15,655 nt of DNA. Origin: Steinernema hermaphroditum. Lineage: Eukaryota; Nematoda; Chromadorea; Rhabditida; Steinernematidae. The notes under the pieces are model-generated. The model saw only the letters and a program-made list of their open reading frames with translations. It searched no databases and had not been told where the DNA came from. The stretch covers positions 1 to 15,655 of the forward strand of contig JAUCMV010000050.1 in the NCBI GenBank assembly GCA_030435675.1, given 5' to 3'. How positions within the stretch are numbered: position 1 is the first letter of the stretch; each line of letters begins with the position of its first letter. A program made the translations under genes and the position numbers. Below, one piece after another: positions 7,032-13,610 of this stretch.

Positions 7032-9065
7032 GTTCTCATCAACGTTGCCGAAGTCGACTATATTCGTATGGGCCTAACTTTCGATGGGTGTTTAGGTAGT
7101 GAACCTTGATTGAGGGCACGGGATTCGGTGTGCGCATGACTGCCCACACCAAGCTCTATCACCCCACCATATCTCAACCCGATCCGCGTCTGGCACTTGG
7201 GAGCCTTCCCTTGTTAGTGTAACCGCCGACTCGTATACAAAAGGGACTCATTCCTTGTTCGCGTAAGTGCTCAACTGTGGTCCTCGCAATAGTTTGTTAT
7301 CTTTAGTATTACCACCCATTTGCTGACATCCGACTTTCGGTCGGTCAGCGAAATAATCGCGATCGTTCCATGCGCAGAAATGAAACATACCGCAGTCAAT
7401 TTAAGCAGCTTGGTAGCCGAGAACTTGAAGTCGCTGGAGATCTCCCTTTCTGACGTTGTGCGCATTACGTGCGATGGCGCTGCTAATATGTCAGCAATGT
7501 GTGACACTCTTGGTGTTGCTTCGTATGTTTCTCTATAAGAAATGTCATCTGAATTAGTTCCTTTCAGAATTCATTGTTTTTGTCATAATGTGCATCTGAT
7601 CGTCAAATCTGCTCTGGAAAGATGTGTGAGAGCCGACGAGTTGGTCAAGAAGGCCACCGACATTGTCGCTTCTTTCCGAAGAAGTAATTGTCAGACAGCA
7701 GCATTGGCGGACATCGAGAACGTTATCGATAAAGAAGTTCATGGTCCGGACTCTAACTTCACACCGACGCTTTTGAAAACGGCCTGCCCGACCCGATGGA
7801 ATTCGGTAACTGAATGTGTTGAATCTGTTGTTGAAAAGGAGGAGGCTCTGCTGCGCTATGCTAAGTCAGCGTCGAATCGTCGCTCGGTGCAAGCCTCAAG
7901 CATCAGTCAACTGAGTCCTGTTGATTTCGAAGATCTGCGCCATATCATGAACACATTGAAACCATTGGAGCACGCGACAAATTTGGTAAGACCCCTTCTA
8001 CACTTTGTTTTATGAGAATTTGGAGCTTTTAGGCGTCCGGATCTGAAGCGCACGTTGGAATTCTGCCATTTCTGGTGAAACAGCTGACGAAAAATTATGA
8101 GAATCTTAAAACAACGTCGCGAAGTGATGAGGTCAGCAGCTTGGCCTTCTTCTTGTCGGAAGAGTGCAAGCGTCGATTCAATCAGTACAAAAGCAACGAA
8201 AACATCGAACTGGCCTATTTTCTGGACCCTCGGTTCCATAGGTACGTTGGTGTGTCGTTGATTCCAATAACTGATATGTTCAGAAAACGATTCCTTCCCG
8301 TTTCCACTTGGAACGAAATTGAAGCTCTCGTTCGCCGCCGTCTCCTCGGACAACTTGCCTCCAAAAGTACGCACGCTGTCGGAGAATGTGACGCAGTCGT
8401 CGAAAACACTGAAAAATCGTCGCCTACCATGGAGAGAAGGTTCACTGCTGAAGAGGCGCTGCACTTAATGACGGAGAAAGATGATGATGAAGCATCAGAT
8501 ATGGAAGGCGAAGAATCAGAGCCAGCCGCAACTTCCGCTTTTGACTGGCTGACTAACACAGATGAGCAGAAAAACCATTCCCGTCTCGCACCGGTTCAAT
8601 CTCAGGAGGAGAGGAAAGCTGACGTAAAATCTACTTTTTCGATTGTAAACGCAAAAATGTCTTCTAGGATGAGATCAATCGTTTCAAGGAGGTAGCTATG
8701 GAAGAATTGCCCATGCCAAATGATTACGGGAATCGCCGCTGTCTCCAGTGGTGGACAAAACGACGGCACGATTTTCCGAACTTATCGTTGATGGCAAGAC
8801 GCGTGTTCTCGTTGCAGGCTTCAAGTGTTGAATCAGAAAGAGCCTTTTCGCAGGCTAGTCTACTATTTGCAAACAAGTTGCGGACACGTCTGTCAACGAA
8901 AAAAAGCCGAGAAGCTGCTGGTAGTGAAGGCCGCTGCAAGAAACGAAACGTCCACACCAGATCCCGAAGACGACTACAGTGACGCGGAAGAGTGATTCCG
9001 ACTTGCATTGTTTTTTCTCGTTAACAAAAAAGTTGCCATGTTATCGACTTTAGCTGATTCATCAG

Positions 9066-9188
9066 TTCGATTCGATTCGAACCTTCGAATATCGAATATT
9101 CGATTCGATTCGATATTCGAGGATCCTCGAATATCGAATATTCGGTTCGATTCGATATTCGAGGATTTTCGAATATTCGACAACCCTA
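9066..9188 (-). repeat. hAT right terminus and subterminal ATTCG repeats
   Basis: Three blocks of CTTCGAATATCGAATATTCG-like palindromes lie between 9066 and 9174. A final ATTCGACAACCCTA is the exact complement of the left 14-bp terminus. A GACACCAA target duplication follows. Confidence 0.9.
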
Positions 9189-9249
9189 GACACCAATACT
9201 GCATACTGTCTACCAGGAGAATGGTTGTAGACAACCAATAAATATACGG

Positions 9250-9344
9250 ACTTTGATAAACCCTTCAAGCTGGTGAAAACGGTGAAACGATGGTCACGAT
9301 GTTCCTTTTCACCGCTTTCACCTGCTTGAAGGGTTTATCAAAGT
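9250..9344. repeat. 95-bp near-perfect hairpin
   Basis: Arms of about 38 bp begin ACTTTGATAAACCCTTCAAG (9250 onward) and end with its complement (to 9344). They contain only two mismatches and enclose a 19-base centre. No target duplication is visible at the edges. It may be a very small inverted-repeat element or the template of a folded RNA. An AATAAA occurs just before it, at about 9239. Confidence 0.85.
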
Positions 9345-9799
9345 TCGAAACCGATCTACACGAAATACCGTATGTTTATCGGGTTTCGGGTAAACACTGT
9401 ATTCCTTTTCACTGTGTCATTACTAATATCTGCACATTTAGTGTCATTGTTGTATTAACTTGTACCGATGGAGGTTCCATCACGCTTACGATGTCCATGA
9501 CGAGCCAAAGCTGAATATCTGAGGTCTACGAAGTGTCGTCTCGATTACGTCAGACTGGTCCTGCCACGAATTCCAACGAACTTCTTCGCGCTTGAGCGTC
9601 GCCAGAGGGAGAAAACCCTCTAACACCTTTGCGGACGACCAGAAATCTAGAGAGTGACAGTGAATCAGGCAAAAAGTAGGGCACAGTGCTATTAAAACAC
9701 CAGCACCTAGTAATACAACACGTGAGAGAAAGTTAGACTGCCACTGGTTGGGTGATTGTCACGCTGTTAGGGATTCAGTCCCCCGTGGTGTCTGACAAC
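9345..9799. other. Interval without a supported gene
   Basis: No conserved motif, splice pattern or long ORF stands out on either strand. A plus-strand ORF at 9290-9514 overlaps the hairpin and looks like chance. Confidence 0.4.
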
Positions 9800-9838
9800 T
9801 TTTTATTCGATATTCGGAAATCTTCGAAAATCTTCGAA
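9800..9838. mobile_element. Small fragment resembling the hAT subterminal repeats
   Basis: TATTCGATATTCGGAAATCTTCGAAAATCTTCGAA (described in pieces: ATTCGATATTCGGAAAT, then CTTCGAA) resembles 4680-4705 near the hAT left end. It abuts the point where the XPD exon fragment breaks off. No terminus or target duplication is visible. Confidence 0.5.
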
Positions 9839-10118
9839 TTCTGTTGTCTCAATAAACAGAAGTTTATGCTTCATTAGCTCATCTGTAAGTCTCTACAGCG
9901 GTTTCAGCGATTTCCCACATTTCCCAAACCTTCCGCCTTCCGACAAACCTGATCGTACCATGTGGAGACAACACTCTCCATGTACATATAGATCGTGAAG
10001 AAAACGACGATTCCATCAGGCACGACGGAGGCCATCTCGAGGAACAAGTTACCGTAATTTCGAATAACGGCCACATCCTCACTGGATTCGAAACGAGAAG
10101 TCATCACCAACACAATCA
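9838..10118 (-). pseudogene. XPD/ERCC2 helicase gene fragment, left copy
   Basis: XPD is the 5'-3' DNA helicase of TFIIH, which acts in nucleotide-excision repair and transcription start. The minus-strand exon 10118-9949 encodes [19 protein letters not shown], then [10 protein letters not shown] and [13 protein letters not shown], matching the start of helicase domain 2. A 56-nt GT..AG intron (9893-9948) follows, then [17 protein letters not shown], where the sequence breaks off into ATTCG-rich hAT-like sequence at about 9840. The 5' end (VLIVLVM) is poorly conserved, which suggests decay above about 10095. It overlaps in sequence with the right copy at 15254-15655, in the same orientation, about 5.7 kb away. 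It carries about 75 residues of a protein of about 760, so it is a non-functional duplicate. Confidence 0.88.
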
Positions 10119-10133
10119 GCACGGTTCAAAGAG

Positions 10134-10403
10134 ACACAGTGTGAAGATACACGAGGCGACGCAGGAATGACAAAGGGAAAACCTAAGTTTATTCACAAAA
10201 CGAAACGCTACAAAGTATTTACAGGTGGCGAAAACAGAAGTTGCAGTAGTTGAAAACGTTACACGTGGTGGCGATAGAAAAAACAGCGTTTCTTTGAATC
10301 GCCACAGCAACATTTTGCGAAGATCAACTGAGTGGTTCCGCCATGTACACAGTAGATCGCCATCGATTTCTGGGCTTCGTGTTTTAAATGAAATAGTTTC
10401 TTG
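10134..10403 (-). repeat. Second copy of the F-box-like gene 3' flank (tandem duplicate)
   Basis: This block aligns with 10404-10655: AAGTTTATT..ACAAAAC, TATTTACAGGTGGCGAAAAC, AGAAGTTGCAGTA, CCATGTACACAGTAGATCGC and TAGTTTC(T/C)TG. It is a direct tandem duplication of about 250-270 bp with visible divergence. On the minus strand both copies contain AATAAAC, a possible polyadenylation signal (near 10188 and 10436). Confidence 0.85.
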
Positions 10404-10507
10404 AGGCAATGCGGGAATAACATATAGAAAACGCAAGTTTATTGACAAAACAAACGCCACAGAGTATTTACAGGTGGCGAAAACAGAAGTTGCAGTACTT
10501 GGAAACA

Positions 10508-11512
10508 TTAAAATCTGTGGTGAAACAAAAACGAACACTTCACAGAACCTCTACATCGACATTTCGCGAAGAACAACTGAGTGTTTCCGCCATGTACACA
10601 GTAGATCGCCATCGATTTTCGGGCGTCGTTCTTTAATTCAAATAGTTTCCTGATCACAGAGCATTCGCCCTTCATAGCTTCAAGAAACGGCGGCGATTCT
10701 GGTTGGGAGTAATACAAAAGACGACATTCGAATTCTCCATCGCGTTTCCACAAATCGAAGAGTTCTGTGAGTAACTCTTCCTCCACTCGAAAGTTACCGC
10801 GCAGAGAAACATATCTCCCCTCTCCCCTTAGAATGAAGTGTTTGACATCTTGAAGGATGGATGGTGGCCATTCGTCGAACAGCGTAATTTCAGATAGATG
10901 TGGGTTGTTGCAGATATGATCCTTCAGAAAGTCCACTGATTCCGAACCGACGTAGGGAATGTATACATAATTGAAATAGACGCGTTTGTGGTACATCTTA
11001 AGAATCAGATGTGAGAAGTCGGAAAACTCTTCTCGGCTTAGGACGCCTTCGGCATCATCTCTCACGTAGCGCCCCTTCCAGAGAAGACGAACGGTGCTGA
11101 ATTTGTTACTATTCGTCATGTAGTTCGCGAACTGTGAAAGAGTCGACTGAATCCGATCTTCTCCGACATGTAGAACGTTCTGGCTCCGAATACCCATCTC
11201 CAACAATCTCTTCCAAGAACCACCGACACCGTCCACACCCTGAATGCGCAAATACTGGGGTTTCACGAGTTGGAGCTCCGATGGGCGGATTGGGACGCGT
11301 AGGAAACGTCTGCTGTCACTTCCCTCTGCAAACCCCAATACGTATTCTCCGTCGACTTTTGATACGTATATCTTGAAATATCTTCGATTTTTTATGTGTA
11401 GTTTTCCAACGCTACTCCACATCGGATCGGTGAGCTCGGCGACGGATTGCAAGCTGTGCCAGTTGAGGAGCCCGTTGACGGCGTCGATGAAGATTTCAGG
11501 GATCGAGTCCAT
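10508..11512 (-). CDS. F-box-like protein, intact single-exon gene (334 aa)
   Basis: ATG at 11510-11512, stop at 10508-10510, no intron seen. The N-terminus MDSIPEIFIDAVNGLL has the leucine/isoleucine-proline spacing of a degenerate F-box. After it come SLQSVAELTDPMWSSVGKLH and a long region with regularly spaced hydrophobic residues, suggestive of leucine-rich-type repeats (HICNNPHLSEITLFDEWPPS around residues 200-225), then LFDLWKRDGEFECRLLYYSQ. I assign it by resemblance to the large, variable nematode F-box-like families; substrate recognition for a ubiquitin ligase is inferred, not shown. The last 50 or so residues differ from the ends of the broken copies at 4224 and 12064 and may be a recent read-through extension. 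A repeated upstream module lies 75 bp before the start. A minus-strand AATAAA near 10436 fits the end of the transcript. Confidence 0.7.
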   Translation of the reverse strand: MDSIPEIFIDAVNGLLNWHSLQSVAELTDPMWSSVGKLHIKNRRYFKIYVSKVDGEYVLGFAEGSDSRRFLRVPIRPSELQLVKPQYLRIQGVDGVGGSWKRLLEMGIRSQNVLHVGEDRIQSTLSQFANYMTNSNKFSTVRLLWKGRYVRDDAEGVLSREEFSDFSHLILKMYHKRVYFNYVYIPYVGSESVDFLKDHICNNPHLSEITLFDEWPPSILQDVKHFILRGEGRYVSLRGNFRVEEELLTELFDLWKRDGEFECRLLYYSQPESPPFLEAMKGECSVIRKLFELKNDARKSMAIYCVHGGNTQLFFAKCRCRGSVKCSFLFHHRF

Positions 11513-11586
11513 GGTTTGATCGTTATGGAATGAGCGGGTAAAGGTACAAATGTGGATTTTGTGGGCTTATGCATTGCAGTGGTAGG

Positions 11587-11750
11587 CGATGCTTTTTGGT
11601 GGGCGCATCGGTTCATAGGCGGAACAGAAAACGGAGGCGCCGGCGACGCTTAAATGAGGAGCTCGGTTGTACGCCTCCTCCCATATCAGGACGTTTCACA
11701 CCATGAACATATACGAGCCCTGACCATCAGCTAGTTAAGTTCACTGACCA
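11587..11750 (-). promoter_or_regulatory. Upstream module of the F-box-like gene, copy 3 (intact gene)
   Basis: GCTTTTTGGTGGGCGC, ATCGGTTCAT, GGCGGAACAG, CGGAGGCGCCGGCGACGC, TAAATGAGGAGC and GTTTCACACCATGAAC are shared with 2783-2920 and 3545-3665. It lies 75 bp before the start codon of the intact gene, so it is probably its promoter or 5' leader. No TATA box is recognised. Confidence 0.45.
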
Positions 11751-11920
11751 TCAGTTAGCCTTTCTATTCCTTAAAACGAACATGAGCAGTCCTCGGAAAA
11801 TGGGTCTGTCTTTATCACGTTCTCTTAACCCCGATGTTGCTAAGACCCAACAGAATTAACATGATCATAGTTTATTACACATTACAAACTATGAGCAGAC
11901 CAACGAGATACTGCGCGGAA
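11751..11920. other. Short interval without a supported gene
   Basis: GACCATCAG(C/T)TAG occurs twice near 11722-11757. Nothing else is recognised. Confidence 0.35.
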
Positions 11921-12555
11921 ATGGGAAAACTTAAGTTTATTGTCAAAAAAAGGCTTTAGAGGTCGCGGAAACAGAAGCCACAGTACTTGGAAACATTTCA
12001 CGAACATTTCATAGATTTCTGGGTTTCGTGTTCCAAATAATATGTACTGTCGCATTTAGAACTTTGAGTCATGGCCTCAAGAAAAGGCGGCGACTCTGCT
12101 TCGGGTCATACCAAAGCTCGCATTCGAATTCTCCATAGCGTTTCACAAATCGAAGAGCTCCTCGATGAACTCCTTGTCTACAAGAAATTTAGTGTGTAGG
12201 CAAAGATTTCTCTTTTTCCCTTTTCGAATGAAATACCTAATATCTTGAAGTTTTGAGTAGCAAATGGTAGCCCTGGAGTTGATCCATGTGATGCGCACTG
12301 ACGATCCTAATTAGAAGTTCGTTATTCATGTTTATTTTTCAGTATTCGATGAAATTCGATCGAATACCACCCACGACGATTCGGCAACCCTACTTAAGGC
12401 GCCTTCTTCGTACTCCCTCACGTAGCGTCTCTTCCGGACAAAATGAACGATTCCGCATTCATTTCCATTCATTGCCATGTAGTTCGTAAACTGTGAAAGA
12501 ATCGACTGAATTTGGCCATCTCCGACACGTAGCAGGTTCTCGCTCCGAATACCTG
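11921..12555 (-). pseudogene. F-box-like gene, third copy, broken
   Basis: On the minus strand, 12555-12391 encodes GIRSENLLRVGDGQIQSILS and then RRYVREYEEGALS, matching residues about 106-160 of the intact gene. A piece of hAT terminus (to 12391) then replaces about 60 residues of the gene. Homology resumes at about 12300 with SKLQDIRYFIRKGKKRNLCL and KEFIEELFDL, where one missing base makes a TGA in place of the tryptophan codon (near 12147). The other frame continues KRYGEFECELWYDP. The 3' flank (AAGTTTATTG, ACAGTACTTGGAAACATT) is present to about 11930. At its 5' end the copy starts abruptly at GGTATTCGG, preceded by TCTCCACAG, so no N-terminus remains. It is a pseudogene. Confidence 0.8.
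12340..12391 (-). mobile_element. Truncated hAT terminus inside the broken F-box-like copy
   Basis: ATTCGATGAAATTCGATCGAA followed by ATTCGGCAACCCTA at 12378-12391 matches the right end of the hAT element (ATTCGACAACCCTA) at 13 of 14 bases. No matching left end (TAGGGTTG) is present in the preceding 150 bp, so only one end remains. Confidence 0.65.
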
Positions 12556-12589
12556 TGGAGACACAAGGACAGGACTTCTTAGAATAGCC

Positions 12590-12642
12590 ACACCAACATT
12601 TCATGAATATCAAACGAATGATCATGTCATGTACAGTGGCGG
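12590..12642 (-). repeat. Extra copy of the F-box-like gene 3' flank
   Basis: GCCACACCAACATTTCATGAA and the following bases match 4180-4225 and, more weakly, 10300-10345. The piece lies upstream of the third broken copy on the minus strand, so at least two gene copies once stood in tandem here. Confidence 0.55.
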
Positions 12643-12678
12643 CATCAGTACTAAATAAAGCCAAGGCAATGGTACTCT

Positions 12679-13223
12679 TGTCGTGTCCGTGGGACACCGA
12701 GTTCGCCGCTCAAGGGCATGTGTGGAAATCCCGTATTAAGCTCATGCTGATAGTAACCCTTTATTGGAGGAATCACATAGAAAGGGGGAAATATGATTAA
12801 TGCGGAGGAGACGGAGGCGGGTGGCAGAGGAGACAGGGACAGAAGCGGCGAGGGGCGCCGAGGCGCTGACCCGCGGAGAGCGGCAAAACTAGTTGCAACA
12901 ACTCTCTTTGTGTGCAGTCTGCGCGACCTTTTATAGGCAACCTCTGGAAGCGCGGAAGCGCCGGGGCAAGCCGCCGACTCGCCGGCCTCGGCGAGCTTTT
13001 GCTGGGCCGATCTCAGTTGGGATTAAATTGGGAATCAACATTAGGGGTTTTCGAATAGGGTGACATGGTGTAGCGGTAGCGGGTATCATAAGAAAATAAT
13101 AAGCGGTAGCGGAAAAGCTGGTCAGAGGTATTGTAAAGTATTGAATATGGGGACTTGGAATAGTACGTGGTGGGGAAAGTGAGAAGGGAAATGAGTGGGG
13201 AAAAGTGAATGGGGTCCTCGACA
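12679..13223 (-). mobile_element. LTR-like sequence of a minus-strand retroelement
   Basis: Read on the minus strand, a TATA box (TATAAAAGG, 12929-12935) is followed after about 165 bases by AATAAA (12760-12765), with GC- and C-rich leader-like sequence between. That is the U3-R-U5 order of an LTR. The proposed edges TGTCG (13223) and CGACA (12679) form short inverted ends with TG..CA. It lies about 390 bp downstream of the gag stop, in the same orientation, as a 3' LTR should. No second LTR exists in the window and no clear polypurine tract precedes 13223, so the boundaries are tentative. Confidence 0.5.
12979..12994. repeat. Hairpin word TCGCCGGCCTCGGCGA, copy 1
   Basis: A 6-bp stem (TCGCCG/CGGCGA) with a GCCT loop. 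The same 16 bases recur at about 13241-13256. Copy 1 lies inside the proposed LTR, just upstream of its TATA box on the minus strand. Confidence 0.75.
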
Positions 13224-13610
13224 CACCCTGGCTTCAGAAAATCGCCGGCCTCGGCGAATAGTGAAGGCCAAGAGTGTGGGGAAAGATAGGAATGGGGGGA
13301 ATAGGATATGTGAGGTGACAACGTATATATGCATGATAAGATGGGTATCAGGATAACATATAGATAAATATGATAAAAGAAACGGAGTAAAACAATGAAT
13401 AGTGGAAGGATAAAACAATATGATACCGTTCGGTGTCTTCCGGAGGAGTAGGTCCTTGAGTGCAGCTGCCTGGCGCGAACAAGTAGTGCTCTTCTGTAGT
13501 TTCGCTGAGTGTGAGGGGTCGCGAGTCCCTACGCACTCGTTGATCCATGGACGTCTTTGGCTCCTCGGCATTTCGGGATTTCCTCCCTTGGCCAAGTGTC
13601 TGTGCTAGTT
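13224..13610. other. Non-coding link between gag and the LTR-like sequence
   Basis: On the minus strand this is C/T-rich. It encodes no protease, reverse transcriptase, RNase H or integrase motif in any frame. The open frames here (for example 13122-13595) look like composition artefacts. Confidence 0.5.
13241..13256. repeat. Hairpin word TCGCCGGCCTCGGCGA, copy 2
   Basis: Identical to 12979-12994. It lies just outside the proposed LTR edge, on the gag side. Confidence 0.75.

Larger units (their letters stand above)
5993..7213. mobile_element. Foldback/long-TIR element nested in the transposase exon
   Basis: The element is flanked by TTA at 5990-5992 and 7214-7216. It consists of two arms, about 5993-6536 and 6666-7213, that are near-perfect reverse complements, with a loop of about 130 bp. 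The first 52 bases of each arm, beginning CAAGGGAAGGCTCCC, are identical. Removing the element and one TTA gives CCTCTTAGTGTAACC, which restores the conserved transposase motif after KPL; this proves the boundaries. The 3-bp TTA duplication is what PIF/Harbinger-type (Tourist-like) elements make, so it may be mobilised by such a transposase. No transposase of its own is present; the ORFs inside are arm shadows. Confidence 0.92.
5383..8995 (+). pseudogene. hAT transposase (BED-type), seven exons, disrupted
   Basis: Exons: about 5383-5847, 5896-7262 (split by the foldback), 7307-7522, 7568-7985, 8033-8241, 8284-8623 and 8668-8995, about 700 residues. All six introns are 42-48 nt with GT..AG ends, and each junction keeps frame. 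Visible in order: TTSPLWNHLKKAH (second half of a BED finger; the paired cysteines are not seen); MPSRHEI; SVTADSYTKG (first catalytic D); RITCDGAANM (second D); HCFCHNVHLIV; CPTRWNSV; YFLDPRFH; and the C-terminal dimerisation block with SVESERAFSQAS (catalytic E). Defects are the foldback in exon 2, one extra A in a 7-A run at 8899-8905 that shifts the acidic tail out of frame, and no clear ATG: exon 1 opens after a TGA at 5380, perhaps through an upstream exon. It cuts and joins element ends in the nucleus. Confidence 0.9.
4582..9188 (+). mobile_element. hAT transposon, complete ends, with a nested foldback insertion
   Basis: The two ends are perfect 14-bp inverted repeats, TAGGGTTGTCGAAT at 4582 and its complement ending at 9188. 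They are flanked by an identical 8-bp direct repeat, GACACCAA (4574-4581 and 9189-9196). TAGGGTTG-type termini and an 8-bp duplication are typical of hAT elements. Inside are subterminal ATTCG-rich palindromes, a split transposase gene (about 5383-8995, plus strand) and a 1,221-bp foldback insertion. Without that insertion and its TTA duplicate the element is 3,383 bp. Perfect TSDs and TIRs and a nearly open transposase indicate fairly recent transposition. Confidence 0.93.

Noticed and set aside
6417..7042. ORFs on both strands inside the foldback (116, 73 and 67 codons)
   Set aside because: The arms are inverted copies, so the ORFs mirror each other; no recognisable domain is present.
7907..8559. 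Minus-strand ORFs of 185 and 114 codons
   Set aside because: They are antisense shadows of hAT transposase exons, whose plus-strand motifs and splice sites are clear.
9062..9268. ORFs with repeated IFDIR/EYRIESNIRYS words at the hAT right end
   Set aside because: They are translations of the ATTCG subterminal palindromes.
12332..12697. Whole 121-codon minus-strand ORF as one gene
   Set aside because: Only its middle (12555-12391) is F-box-like. Its start derives from 3' flank sequence and LTR edge, and its end from a hAT terminus; the open frame is accidental.
13055..13127. Possible tRNA gene (GGTGTAGCGGTAGCGGG)
   Set aside because: No box B or foldable T-arm follows at the right distance; the TAGCGGTAGCGG word is just repeated.
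13122..13595. Minus-strand ORF of 157 codons between gag and the LTR-like sequence
   Set aside because: It overlaps other frames of the C/T-rich link and has no domain; it was considered as pol and rejected because no protease, RT or integrase motif exists.
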